Source of the DNA: Acidovorax sp. FJL06
GTDB taxonomy: Bacteria > Pseudomonadota > Gammaproteobacteria > Burkholderiales > Burkholderiaceae_C
Length of the DNA: 34,706 bases
NCBI RefSeq assembly: GCF_003852545.1
Contig: NZ_QAJR01000003.1
Span: forward strand, 2,832-37,537
Direction of reading: 5' to 3'
Part shown: piece by piece, positions 6,939 to 15,120 of the stretch
How the letters are laid out: every line of letters starts with the position of its first letter
Numbering within the stretch: position 1 is the stretch's first letter
Notes under the pieces: generated by a model
What the model saw: the letters and a program-made list of their open reading frames with translations, nothing else
What the model was told of the DNA's origin: nothing
Databases searched by the model: none
Made by a program: the position numbers and the translations under genes

Positions 6939-7757
6939 TCAGGCCGCCTTCAGGCTGAGCAGCAGCTGCGCCGCCACGGCCACGGCGATCACCTCGGGCT
7001 CCTTGCCTTCGATGCCGGGGATGCCGATGGGGCAGGTCACCTGCGCCAGCTCATCCTGGCTGAAGCCCCGGCTGCGCAGGCGGCTGCCAAACGTGGCCCA
7101 CTTGGTCTGGCTGCCGATGAGGCCGATGAAGGGCAGGTCCCGCTGCTGCCGCTGGCGCTGCAGGCAGGCGGCCACCACGTCCAGGTCCTCAGCGTGGCTG
7201 AAGCTCATGATGAGCACGCGGCTGCCCGGCGCCAGGCCCGGCACAGCCCCTTGCACCGGATCGGAATGCTCGCAGACCGCCCCCTCGGGCGGCGGCTCGG
7301 GAAAGATGCCGTCGCGGCTGTCGATCCAGGTCAGCGCAAACGGCAGGGGCGCCAGCACACGGGCCAGCGCGTGGCCCACATGGCCGCCGCCAAACAGCGC
7401 CACGGGGTGCTGGCGGGGCGCCAGGCGGGTGGCCAGCCCCGGGGCATCGGCCACCGTGAGCAGCGCAAACCCCAGGTGCACCACGCCGCCGCAGCACTGG
7501 CCCAGCGCGGGGCCCAGCGCATACCGCACGGGTGCGGGGTTGTGAGCAGCCTTGCCCGCCAGGCGCTGGCGCGCTTCGGCAATGGCCTGCAGCTCCAGGT
7601 GCCCGCCGCCAATGGTGCCCACCAGGCGGTCGGCAAACACGGCCATCCAGGCCCCGGGTTCCCGGGGCACGGACCCTTGGGTAGACTCTACGGTTACCAG
7701 GCACGCTGGCCCGGCGGTCAAACCGTCCAACAGCAAACGCAAATTTGTCACCGCCAT
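6939..7757 (-). CDS. xdhC: Xanthine dehydrogenase accessory protein XdhC
   Basis: Molybdenum-cofactor chaperone that binds sulfurated Moco and inserts it into the XdhB subunit of xanthine dehydrogenase. The 272-residue protein shows the XdhC/CoxI N-terminal signature STQGSVPREPGA and GTIGGGHLE (48-56), the cofactor-linked Cys pair in GQCCGG (86-91), and the Rossmann motif ALFGGGHVGHAL. It also has WIDSRDGIFP, MSFSHAEDLDV and GLIGSQTKWATF. The ATG at 7757 directly abuts AAGGA, so translation may really start at the GTG at 7751, which has ideal spacing. No xdhA or xdhB is present in the window. It is divergent from a TonB-domain lipoprotein, 64 bp away. Confidence 0.92.
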   Translation of the reverse strand: MAVTNLRLLLDGLTAGPACLVTVESTQGSVPREPGAWMAVFADRLVGTIGGGHLELQAIAEARQRLAGKAAHNPAPVRYALGPALGQCCGGVVHLGFALLTVADAPGLATRLAPRQHPVALFGGGHVGHALARVLAPLPFALTWIDSRDGIFPEPPPEGAVCEHSDPVQGAVPGLAPGSRVLIMSFSHAEDLDVVAACLQRQRQQRDLPFIGLIGSQTKWATFGSRLRSRGFSQDELAQVTCPIGIPGIEGKEPEVIAVAVAAQLLLSLKAA

Positions 7758-7821
7758 TCCTTCGTCGCAAAAGCACATTGCCGCCGGCACCGCACTGGCG
7801 GCCTCCGCAACACCCCACACC

Positions 7822-8364
7822 ATGCCCGATACGCCGACCACCCGCTCCCCCGGCCAGCGCAGCCACTGGCTGCTGGCAGGCATCATGGCCCTAGGTGCCG
7901 CCCTGGTGTCGGCCTGCAAGTCCCCGCCCGAGCCCACCCCAGCGCCCGACAGCGTCCCGTCCACCAGTTCGGAATCGGGGGGCATCAAGGGCCCGGTGCC
8001 CGCCACGGCCGGATCGGCGCGCCCCTCGGCCGCCGCCACGCCCCACGCCTACCGGCAGGACGCCGCCACCCACCTCTATGCTCTGAACAGCGAACGCATC
8101 TTCAAGGGCAAGTTGCCGGCCCAGTTGTACGCCATCGGCGTGCTGCAGATCGACATCGACCGCAGCGGCAAGATCACCCGCCTGCACTGGGCCCGCGCCC
8201 CACGCCACGCCCCCGAGGTGGTGGCCGAGATTGAGCGCACCGTGCGCGCCGCAGCGCCCTTCCCTGCGCCCACGCGCATGGGCAAGGTCACCTACACCGA
8301 CACCTGGCTGTGGGACAAGGGCGGGCATTTCCAGCTCGACACCCTGACCGAAGGGCAGCTCTAG
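7822..8364 (+). CDS. TonB C-terminal-domain lipoprotein
   Basis: A 180-residue envelope protein. It has an N-terminal hydrophobic segment (HWLLAGIMALGAALVSAC) with a lipobox VSAC, so Cys32 is probably lipidated. A Pro/Ser/Thr-rich spacer follows (about 33-85). The C-terminal part (about 95-180) has the TonB-like fold signature YAIGVLQIDIDRSGKITRLHW and an amphipathic segment before DTWLWDKGGHFQLDTL. Classical TonB spans the inner membrane without a lipobox, so this may be a TonB-domain relative rather than an energy transducer. The start was set at the ATG at 7822 because protein-like sequence begins there. It is divergent from xdhC and converges with uraH. Role unknown. Confidence 0.75.
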   Translation: MPDTPTTRSPGQRSHWLLAGIMALGAALVSACKSPPEPTPAPDSVPSTSSESGGIKGPVPATAGSARPSAAATPHAYRQDAATHLYALNSERIFKGKLPAQLYAIGVLQIDIDRSGKITRLHWARAPRHAPEVVAEIERTVRAAAPFPAPTRMGKVTYTDTWLWDKGGHFQLDTLTEGQL

Positions 8365-8372
8365 GCGCATCC

Positions 8373-8397
8373 CGCTGAGCGGCTTCGCCGCTCGGCG
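8373..8397. terminator. Hairpin between convergent TonB-like and uraH genes
   Basis: CGCTGAGCGGC and GCCGCTCGGCG pair across a TTC loop with one G-T wobble. The hairpin starts nine bases after the lipoprotein stop and about 25 bases past the uraH stop on the other strand. It lacks a T-run but is well placed to end both transcripts. Confidence 0.45.
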
Positions 8398-8422
8398 CGT
8401 CCGCCAGGGGCGTTCACACCTC

Positions 8423-8773
8423 CTACGAACCTCGGTAGGTCGAATAGCTCCACGGGCTCACCAGCAGCGGCACGTGGTAGTGCTGGTCGGCATGTGCAAT
8501 GCCGAAGTCCAGATTCACCTGGTTCAGAAAGTTGGGTTCGGGCAGTTGCACGCCCCGGGCCTTGAAGTAGCCCGCCACATCAAAACGCAGCCGGTAGGTG
8601 CCGGTGCGCAGGCTCGCGTTGTCGAACAGCGGCGCATCGGTGCGGCCGTCGTGGTTCAACACCAGGCGCTTGATCAGCGTGGCGTTGTCGCCCTCGGTGG
8701 AGTACAGCGTCACCTCCATGCCGGCGGCAGGGCAACCGTTCATGGTGTCGAGAACGTGGGTGCTCAGTCCCAT
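8423..8773 (-). CDS. uraH: 5-Hydroxyisourate hydrolase (transthyretin-like)
   Basis: Hydrolyses 5-hydroxyisourate, the product of PuuD, to OHCU. It is a 116-residue cytoplasmic enzyme of the normal length for the family. The family signatures are all visible: LSTHVLDT with the N-terminal His (H6), NHDGRTD with Arg44, HYHVPLLVSPWSYSTYRGS with His98/His100, and the diagnostic C-terminal tetrapeptide YRGS. AGGAG lies seven bases before the ATG. The gene is divergent from gntR with a perfect 18-bp palindrome between them, so it is probably controlled by that regulator. Confidence 0.96.
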   Translation of the reverse strand: MGLSTHVLDTMNGCPAAGMEVTLYSTEGDNATLIKRLVLNHDGRTDAPLFDNASLRTGTYRLRFDVAGYFKARGVQLPEPNFLNQVNLDFGIAHADQHYHVPLLVSPWSYSTYRGS

Positions 8774-8838
8774 AGGGAATCTCCTGAAAGGGGTTTACCG
8801 CCGATCGGCGAGGATTGCCAGATCGCAGCGTGTAGACC

Positions 8839-8856
8839 AAAAGTGTATACACTTTT
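8839..8856. promoter_or_regulatory. Perfect 18-bp palindromic operator between uraH and gntR
   Basis: AAAAGTGTATACACTTTT is an exact palindrome, 66 bp upstream of the uraH ATG and 26 bp upstream of the gntR ATG. The central GTATAC fits FCD-type GntR operators (GT-N-TAC core). It probably represses both divergent units. Confidence 0.7.
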
Positions 8857-8881
8857 CGCCATTCCAACGTATCATGCCACC

Positions 8882-9550
8882 ATGGAATCTTCATCCACCA
8901 GTGCGATTGTCGAGGCGCTGACCCGCGCCATCGTGGAGCACCGCCTGCAGCCAGGCACCAAATTGGCCGAGCAGAAGCTGGCCGACCACTTCGGCGTGTC
9001 GCGCACGCTGGTGCGCCAGGCGCTGTTCCAGCTCGCGCAGAACCGGCTGGTCACGCTGGAGCCCGCGCGCGGCGCTTTTGTCTCCACGCCTTCCGTCGAA
9101 GAAGCCCGCCAGGTGTTCGCCGTGCGCCGCATGCTCGAGACCGAGATGACACGCGCCTTCGTGCAGACCGTGACCCCCGCCAAGATCAAAGCCCTGCGCG
9201 CCCATGTGGCCAGCGAGAAGGCCGCCATGGGCACGGCCGATGCCAGCAGCCGCACCGAGCTGCTGGGCGACTTCCACGTGCGCATGGCCGAACTCATGGG
9301 CAACGAAGTGCTGGCGCAGCTGCTGGGCGACCTGATCTCGCGCTGCGCCCTCATCACGCTGATGTACCAGTCGGCCAGCGCCGCCGAGCATTCGCATGAG
9401 GAGCATGGCGACATCGTGGCCGCCCTCGCCGCGCGCGACGAGGCCCTGGCCGTCTCGCTCATGCAGGCCCACCTGGAACATGTGGAGGCCAGCCTCACCT
9501 TCGACCGCAAACGCCCGGCCAGCGACCTGGCCGCAGCACTCATGCCGTGA
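8882..9550 (+). CDS. GntR-family (FCD/FadR-type) regulator of urate catabolism
   Basis: A 222-residue repressor. The N-terminal winged helix (about 5-70) has the GntR signature LQPGTKLAEQKLADHFGVSRTLVRQAL. The C-terminal all-helical FCD ligand domain (about 80-215) has a metal/ligand-type pattern: FHVRMAELMGN, then HSHEEHGDIVAAL and AHLEHVEASL, with spaced Asp/His residues. It is the first gene of a rightward unit with puuE (24-bp gap), uraD-allC and the M20 gene, and is divergent from uraH, so a ureide or urate inducer is likely. No good ribosome-binding site precedes the ATG at 8882; a leaderless or weakly translated mRNA is possible. A paralogue with a nearly identical recognition helix lies at 25769. 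Confidence 0.9.
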   Translation: MESSSTSAIVEALTRAIVEHRLQPGTKLAEQKLADHFGVSRTLVRQALFQLAQNRLVTLEPARGAFVSTPSVEEARQVFAVRRMLETEMTRAFVQTVTPAKIKALRAHVASEKAAMGTADASSRTELLGDFHVRMAELMGNEVLAQLLGDLISRCALITLMYQSASAAEHSHEEHGDIVAALAARDEALAVSLMQAHLEHVEASLTFDRKRPASDLAAALMP

Positions 9551-9574
9551 CCCCTAGATGAATCACCGACGCCC

Positions 9575-10534
9575 ATGATCTACGACTCCACCCAGCATTA
9601 CCCCCGCGACCTCATCGGCTACGGCAAGACCCCGCCCCACGCGCAGTGGCCGGGCGGCGCCCGCATTGCGGTGCAGTTCGTGCTCAACTACGAAGAAGGC
9701 GGCGAGAACGCCGTACTGCACGGCGATGCGGGCAGCGAGCAGTTCCTGTCGGAAATGTTCAACCCCGCGAGCTACCCCGAGCGGCACATGAGCATGGAAG
9801 GCATCTACGAATACGGCTCGCGGGCCGGGGTGTGGCGCATCCTGCGCGAGTTTGAAAAGCGCAAGCTGCCGCTCACCGTGTTTGGCGTGTCGAGCGCGCT
9901 GCAGCGCCACCCAGATCTGACGCAGGCCTTCGTGCAGCTGGGCCACGAGATCGCCTGCCACGGCCTCAAGTGGATCCACTACCAGCACGTGCCCGAAGAG
10001 GTCGAGCGCGCCCACATGGCCGAGGCCATGGAGATCATCGAGCGCATGACGGGCCACCGCGCGCTGGGTTGGTACACCGGCCGCGACAGCCCCAACACCC
10101 GCCGCCTGGTGGCCGACTTCGGCGGCTTCGAATACGACAGCGACTACTACGGCGACGACCTGCCGTTCTGGATGGACGTGAAAAAGAGCAACGGCACCAC
10201 CGTGCCCCAGCTCATCGTGCCCTACACGCTCGACTGCAACGACATGCGTTTTGCGCTGCCCCAGGGCTACTCGCACGCCGACCCGTTCTTCCAGTACATG
10301 AAGGACAGCTTCGACGCGCTGTACGCCGAAGGCGACCCGGCGGGCGACAACGCGCCCAAGATGATGAGCATCGGCATGCACTGCCGCCTGCTGGGCCGCC
10401 CCGGCCGCATCACGGCACTGCAGCGTTTCCTGGACCACATCCAGCAGCACAGCAACGTGTGGGTGTGCCGCCGCATCGACATCGCGCGCCACTGGAAGCA
10501 GGCGCACCCCTACCCTTCACAGAAAGCAGGTTGA
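9575..10534 (+). CDS. puuE: Allantoinase PuuE (polysaccharide-deacetylase fold)
   Basis: Hydrolyses allantoin to allantoate. It belongs to the metal-independent, NodB-fold allantoinases rather than the amidohydrolase family. The 319-residue sequence starts with the family-typical YDSTQHYPRDLIGYGKTPP. It has the NodB-like core FVLNYEEGGENAVLHGD, SMEGIYEYGSRAGVWRIL, IACHGLKWIHYQ and TGRDSPNTRRL. The C-terminal MMSIGMHCRLLGRPGR closes the fold. It sits between gntR and uraD-allC, four bases before the latter, so it is surely co-transcribed. The ribosome-binding site is weak, which suggests coupling to gntR translation. Confidence 0.95.
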   Translation: MIYDSTQHYPRDLIGYGKTPPHAQWPGGARIAVQFVLNYEEGGENAVLHGDAGSEQFLSEMFNPASYPERHMSMEGIYEYGSRAGVWRILREFEKRKLPLTVFGVSSALQRHPDLTQAFVQLGHEIACHGLKWIHYQHVPEEVERAHMAEAMEIIERMTGHRALGWYTGRDSPNTRRLVADFGGFEYDSDYYGDDLPFWMDVKKSNGTTVPQLIVPYTLDCNDMRFALPQGYSHADPFFQYMKDSFDALYAEGDPAGDNAPKMMSIGMHCRLLGRPGRITALQRFLDHIQQHSNVWVCRRIDIARHWKQAHPYPSQKAG

Positions 10535-10538
10535 CCAC

Positions 10539-12317
10539 ATGGCATTGACCCTGGAACAACTCAACGCGGCCAGCCCTGCCGAGGCCCTGCAGCTGCTGGA
10601 CGGCCTGTACGAACACTCGCCCTGGATCGCCGAGCAGGCGCTGGCGCAGCGCCCCTTCCGCTCGCAGGCCCACCTGCAGCATGCGCTGGCCCAGGTGGTG
10701 CGCACGGCGGGGCAGGACGCGCAGCTCGCGCTGATCCGCGCCCACCCCGAACTCGCGGGCAAGGCCATGGTGGCGAAGAATCTCACGGCCGAATCCACCA
10801 ACGAACAGAGCAAGGCGGGCCTGACGCAGTGCACGCCCGAGGAGTTCGCGCGCATCCAGGCGCTCAACGCCGCCTACAACGAGCGCTTCGGCTTCCCCTT
10901 CATCCTGGCGGTGCGCGGCCCGCGCGGCACGGGCCTGGCCAAGCAGGAGATCATCGACACCTTTGCGCGGCGCCTCGACAACCACCCCGAGTTCGAGCTG
11001 GCCGAAGCCCTGCGCAACATCCACCGCATCGCCGAGATCCGCCTGAACGACAAGTTCGCCGCCGAGCCCTTGCTGGGCAACGACGTGTGGGACTGGCATG
11101 AAAAGCTCGCCGAACACTCCGACCCCGGCTTCGCCGAAAAAGGCCAGCTCACCGTCACGTATCTGACCGACGCGCACCGCGCCTGCGCCCAGCGCATCAG
11201 CCACTGGATGCGCGACTGCGGCTTCGACGAAGTGGAAGTGGACGCCGTGGGCAACGTGGTGGGACGCTACCACCCGGCCACCGAGGGTGCGCGCTACCTC
11301 ATCACCGGCAGCCACTACGACACCGTGCGCAACGGCGGCAAGTACGACGGCCGCCTGGGCATCTTCGTGCCCATGGCCTGCGTGCGCGAGCTGCACCGCG
11401 CCGGCCGCCGCCTGCCCTTCGGCATCGAAGTGGTGGGCTTTGCCGAAGAAGAAGGCCAGCGCTACAAGGCGACCTTCCTCGGCTCGGGCGCGCTCATCGG
11501 CGACTTCAACCCCGCCTGGCTCGACCAGAAGGACGTGGACGGCGTGACCATGCGCGCGGCCATGCAGCACGCGGGCCTGTGCATCGACGACATCCCCAAG
11601 CTCCAGCGCGACCCCGCCCAGTACCTGGGCTTCATCGAAGTGCACATCGAGCAGGGCCCCGTGCTCAACGAGCTGGACCTGCCCCTGGGCGTGGTCACCT
11701 CCATCAACGGCAGCGTGCGCTTTCTGTGCGAGATGATCGGCACCGCCAGCCACGCCGGCACCACCCCCATGGACCGCCGCCGCGACGCGGCCGTGGCCGT
11801 GGCAGAACTGGCGCTGTACGTGGAGCAGCGCGCCGCGCAGGACGGCGACTCGGTGGGCACCATCGGCCAGCTGCAGGTGCCAGCAGGCTCCATCAACGTG
11901 GTGCCCGGCCGCTGCCAATTCAGCCTGGACCTGCGCGCGCCCACCGACGCCCAGCGCGATGCGCTGGTGAACGACGTGAAGGAGCAACTCGCGAAAATCG
12001 CCGCCCGGCGCGGCCTGCGCTACACGCTGGAGGAATCCATGCGCGCCGCCGCTGCGCCCAGCGCGCCCGCCTGGCAGCACCACTGGGAGCGCGCCGTGGA
12101 CGCCCTGGGTGTGCCCGTGTTCCGCATGCCCAGCGGGGCCGGCCACGATGCGATGAAGCTGCACGAAGTCATGCCCCAGGCCATGCTCTTCGTGCGCGGG
12201 CTGAACTCGGGCATCAGCCACAACCCGCTCGAATCCACCACCAACAACGACATGCAGCTGGCCGTGGACGCCTTCACCCAGGTGCTGCGCCAACTTGCAG
12301 AGGAACAACAACCATGA
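10539..12317 (+). CDS. Fused OHCU decarboxylase and allantoate amidohydrolase
   Basis: One 592-residue chain carries two pathway steps that flank PuuE. Residues 1-165 are the UraD decarboxylase (OHCU to S-allantoin), with the catalytic His in IRAHPEL (H69), TNEQSKAGL and GFPFILAVRG. Residues 180-592 are an M20-family allantoate amidohydrolase (AllC-like), giving ureidoglycine, ammonia and CO2. Its metal and catalytic residues are visible: GSHYDTV (H259), the YDGRLG Asp, AEEEGQRY (E303-E305), HIEQGP, SHAGTTPMDRR and SHNPLESTTNNDM. Lengths match the sum of the separate enzymes. The 3' end overlaps the next gene by ATGA. I recall similar fusions from Comamonadaceae; either domain could be inactive, but no key residue is missing. 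Confidence 0.93.
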   Translation: MALTLEQLNAASPAEALQLLDGLYEHSPWIAEQALAQRPFRSQAHLQHALAQVVRTAGQDAQLALIRAHPELAGKAMVAKNLTAESTNEQSKAGLTQCTPEEFARIQALNAAYNERFGFPFILAVRGPRGTGLAKQEIIDTFARRLDNHPEFELAEALRNIHRIAEIRLNDKFAAEPLLGNDVWDWHEKLAEHSDPGFAEKGQLTVTYLTDAHRACAQRISHWMRDCGFDEVEVDAVGNVVGRYHPATEGARYLITGSHYDTVRNGGKYDGRLGIFVPMACVRELHRAGRRLPFGIEVVGFAEEEGQRYKATFLGSGALIGDFNPAWLDQKDVDGVTMRAAMQHAGLCIDDIPKLQRDPAQYLGFIEVHIEQGPVLNELDLPLGVVTSINGSVRFLCEMIGTASHAGTTPMDRRRDAAVAVAELALYVEQRAAQDGDSVGTIGQLQVPAGSINVVPGRCQFSLDLRAPTDAQRDALVNDVKEQLAKIAARRGLRYTLEESMRAAAAPSAPAWQHHWERAVDALGVPVFRMPSGAGHDAMKLHEVMPQAMLFVRGLNSGISHNPLESTTNNDMQLAVDAFTQVLRQLAEEQQP

Positions 12318-13549
12318 CCACCCACAACAACTACGCCGCGCTGGACGCCTGGATCGACCAGCACTTTGACGAGGAAGTGCGCTTCCTGCAGGCCCTGGTG
12401 CGTGTGCCCACCGACACGCCGCCCGGCAACAACGCGCCCCACGCCGAACGCACGGCCGAGCTGCTGACCGAGTTTGGCTACACCGCCGAAAAACACGCTG
12501 TGCCCGCCGCCGACGTGTTGGCCTACGGCATGGAGTCCATCACCAACCTGATCGTGCGCAGACCCTACGGCAGCGGCGGCAAGACCATTGCGCTGAACGC
12601 CCATGGCGACGTGGTGCCCCCCGGCGAAGGCTGGACGCACGACCCCTATGGCGCCGAGCTCGTGGACGGCGCCATGTACGGCCGCGCCACCGCCGTGAGC
12701 AAGAGCGACTTCGCGAGCTTCACCTTCGCGGTGCGCGCGCTGGAAGCCGTCGCCAAGCCCGCCCGGGGCGCGGTGGAGCTGCACTTCACCTACGACGAGG
12801 AATTCGGCGGCGAACTCGGCCCCGGCTGGCTGCTGGAGAAGGGGTTGACGAAGCCCGACCTGATGATCGCTGCCGGCTTCAGCTACGAAGTGGTCACCGC
12901 CCACAACGGCTGCCTGCAGATGGAGGTGACCGTGCACGGCAAGATGGCCCACGCCGCCGTGCCCCGCACCGGCGTGGACGCGCTGCAGGGCGCGGTGCAC
13001 ATCCTGAACGCGCTGTATGCGCAGAACGACGAGTACAAGAAGATCACATCCAACGTGGCGGGCATCAAGCACCCCTACCTGAACGTCGGCCGCATCGAGG
13101 GCGGCACCAACACCAACGTGGTGCCCGGCAAGGTGATGTTCAAGCTCGACCGCCGCATGATCCCCGAAGAGAACCCGGTGGAGGTGGAAGCCGCCATCCG
13201 CCGCATCATCGAGCAGGCGGCGGGCGAGCGCGACGGCATCCGCGTGGAGATCAAGCGCCTGCTGCTGGCCAACGCCATGACCCCACTGGCCGGCAACCAG
13301 CCCCTGGTCGACGCGATCCAGAAGCACGCGCAGGCCGTGATCGGCGAACCCGTGCCCGCCGTGGGCACGCCGCTGTACACCGACGTGCGCCTGTATGTGG
13401 AGCGCGGCATCCCCGGCGTGATCTACGGCGCAGGCCCGCGCACCGTGCTCGAATCGCACGCCAAGCGCGCCGACGAGCGCCTGCAGCTCGAAGACCTGCG
13501 CCGCGCCACCAAGGTCATTGCGCGCTCGTTGAACGATCTGCTGGCCTGA
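12314..13549 (+). CDS. M20-family amidohydrolase of the allantoin operon
   Basis: A 411-residue metal-dependent hydrolase of the ArgE/DapE/carboxypeptidase-G2 type. Visible residues are the metal pair in NAHGD (H97, D99), the catalytic Glu pair in YDEEFGGE (E162/E163), GKMAHAAVPRTGVDA in the lid domain, and the final His in VLESHAKRADE. The usual GRG-x-x-D motif reads GRATAVSKSD, as in a subset of M20 enzymes. It overlaps uraD-allC by four bases (ATGA), so translation is coupled and the product belongs to ureide breakdown. It is a candidate for hydrolysing ureidoglycine or ureidoglycolate to glyoxylate, a step otherwise unassigned here. That role is inference; a generic N-acyl amino acid deacylase is the alternative. 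Confidence 0.85.
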   Translation: MTTHNNYAALDAWIDQHFDEEVRFLQALVRVPTDTPPGNNAPHAERTAELLTEFGYTAEKHAVPAADVLAYGMESITNLIVRRPYGSGGKTIALNAHGDVVPPGEGWTHDPYGAELVDGAMYGRATAVSKSDFASFTFAVRALEAVAKPARGAVELHFTYDEEFGGELGPGWLLEKGLTKPDLMIAAGFSYEVVTAHNGCLQMEVTVHGKMAHAAVPRTGVDALQGAVHILNALYAQNDEYKKITSNVAGIKHPYLNVGRIEGGTNTNVVPGKVMFKLDRRMIPEENPVEVEAAIRRIIEQAAGERDGIRVEIKRLLLANAMTPLAGNQPLVDAIQKHAQAVIGEPVPAVGTPLYTDVRLYVERGIPGVIYGAGPRTVLESHAKRADERLQLEDLRRATKVIARSLNDLLA

Positions 13550-13562
13550 CGCGGTCTCGCAC

Positions 13563-15059
13563 TCAGGCGCTGCGCCCCACCCGCTGCGCCTGGGCCAGCC
13601 GCGCAAGCCGCTGCACCAGGGCCGGGTACTGCGATTCGGACGTATTGCCGTAGCCCAGCACCAGGCCGTTGTCTTCGGGCTGTGCGCGCAGGGCAAAGCG
13701 TGACAGCGGCGCGGGGGCCATGTCGTAGGCGCGGGCCGCCTCGGCAATGGCCTGGTCGGGGTATTCGGGCGGCAGGCGCACCGTGAGGTGCATGCCGCTG
13801 TCACCCCCCAGCACCCCGTGGGGCACGGCCAGGTGCCGGGCCAGCGCCTCGCGCAGCAGCGCCTGCCGGCTGCGGTACAGGCGCCGCATGCGCCCCAGGT
13901 GCCGACTGAACTGCCCGCTCTCGATGAACTCCGCCAGCGCCAGCTGCTCGTGGCGGTGCCCGCCGCGCAGGGTTTCCTTGAGCAGCGGCGCCGCCACCGC
14001 CGCCAGGGCCTGTGGCAGCACCACAAAACCCAGGCGCAGGGATGGGAACAGCGTCTTGCTGAACGTGCCCACATACATCACCGGCGCCTGTGGCACCAGG
14101 CCCTGCATGGCGCCGATCAACTCGCCCGCGTGGCGGAACTCGCTGTCGTAGTCGTCCTCGATGATCCAGGCGCCACAGGCCTGCGCCTGGCGGATCAGCG
14201 CCAGCCGGCGGGCCACAGGCAACACCCCGCCCGTAGGGTACTGGTGGGACGGCGTGGTGTAGATGAGCCGGGGCGGCGTTGCCATCCAGGCATCGGCAGG
14301 CACCACCAGGCCCGCGCCATCCACCCGCAGGGCTTCGACCTTCAGGTCCCCGCACTGGAACGCCGTCTGCGCCCCCCGATAGCCCGGCTCCTCCACCCAG
14401 GCCGTGTCACCCGGGTTGGCCACCAGCCGCACGCACAGGTTCAGCGCCTCCTGCGCGCCTTCGGTGATGACCACCTGCTGCGCCTCGCAGCGCACGCCGC
14501 GCGCCACCGCCAAGTGCCGCATGATGGCGCCCCGCAGGGCCGCCTCGCCCGCCGGGTTGCCATAACCCAGGGCCGACACGCCGGCCGCCTTGAAGGCGCG
14601 GTCGAAACAGCTCTTCCACGCGGCCAGCGGAAACCGCGCCAGCGCCGGCACGCCCGGCTTAAAGGCCAGGGTCTCGGCCGCGTCGGCGAAGCGGCTGACC
14701 ACCTGCGCGCTGCGTTCGGACAGGCGCGGCGGCACAGCGCGTGCGGGGTCCGCATGGCCCCGGGCACGGCTGCGGTCCAGTGCCGCCACCCGGGTGCCCC
14801 GGCGGCTCAGCTCGATGTAGCCCTCGGCCCCCAGCTGCTCGTAGACCGCCGTCACGCTGTTGCGCGACACGCCCAGGTCCGCCGCCAGGTCCCGCGACCC
14901 GGGCAGGCGGCAGCCCGAGGGGAAACGCCCATCCAGGATGGCGTCGCGGATGCGGGCGAGCAGCTGGCGCTGCAGCGAGTCGCCCTGCCGATCGCGCACC
15001 AGCGGTGCGTCCAGCAGCACATGGCGGACGGGGTCGGTGGCGGGGGTGCGCGGGGTCAT
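13563..15059 (-). CDS. MocR/PdxR-type regulator (GntR-aminotransferase fusion)
   Basis: A transcription factor of about 498 residues combining an N-terminal GntR winged helix with a class I aminotransferase-like domain that binds PLP. The first part carries LLARIRDAILDGRFPSGCRLPGSRDLAADLGVSRNSV. The second has GAQEALNLCVRLVANPGD, YTTPSHQYPTGGVLP, EDDYDSEF, and the Schiff-base lysine in YVGTFSKTLFPSLRLGF (about K335). Start choice: the ATG at 15059; a GTG at 15089 would add ten residues. It is divergent from a GNAT acetyltransferase, with two inverted repeats between them. It converges on the M20 gene with only 13 bp between the stops. Targets are likely the GNAT gene and perhaps its own. Confidence 0.92.
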   Translation of the reverse strand: MTPRTPATDPVRHVLLDAPLVRDRQGDSLQRQLLARIRDAILDGRFPSGCRLPGSRDLAADLGVSRNSVTAVYEQLGAEGYIELSRRGTRVAALDRSRARGHADPARAVPPRLSERSAQVVSRFADAAETLAFKPGVPALARFPLAAWKSCFDRAFKAAGVSALGYGNPAGEAALRGAIMRHLAVARGVRCEAQQVVITEGAQEALNLCVRLVANPGDTAWVEEPGYRGAQTAFQCGDLKVEALRVDGAGLVVPADAWMATPPRLIYTTPSHQYPTGGVLPVARRLALIRQAQACGAWIIEDDYDSEFRHAGELIGAMQGLVPQAPVMYVGTFSKTLFPSLRLGFVVLPQALAAVAAPLLKETLRGGHRHEQLALAEFIESGQFSRHLGRMRRLYRSRQALLREALARHLAVPHGVLGGDSGMHLTVRLPPEYPDQAIAEAARAYDMAPAPLSRFALRAQPEDNGLVLGYGNTSESQYPALVQRLARLAQAQRVGRSA

Positions 15060-15100
15060 GGGGGTCCACAAGAAGGGGCTGGGCGCCACCCCTTCGGTGG

Positions 15101-15115
15101 CACCATCAGATGGTG
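15101..15115. promoter_or_regulatory. Perfect 7+7 inverted repeat in the mocR-GNAT gap
   Basis: CACCATC, one A, then GATGGTG. It lies 42 bp upstream of the mocR ATG, directly beside a second inverted repeat, and is a probable autoregulatory operator. Confidence 0.5.
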
Positions 15116-15120
15116 CAATT

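Noticed and set aside
10410-12311. Long antisense frame opposite uraD-allC
   Set aside because: Low-complexity Ala/Gly/His/Val-rich translation with no recognisable family; an artefact of codon bias.
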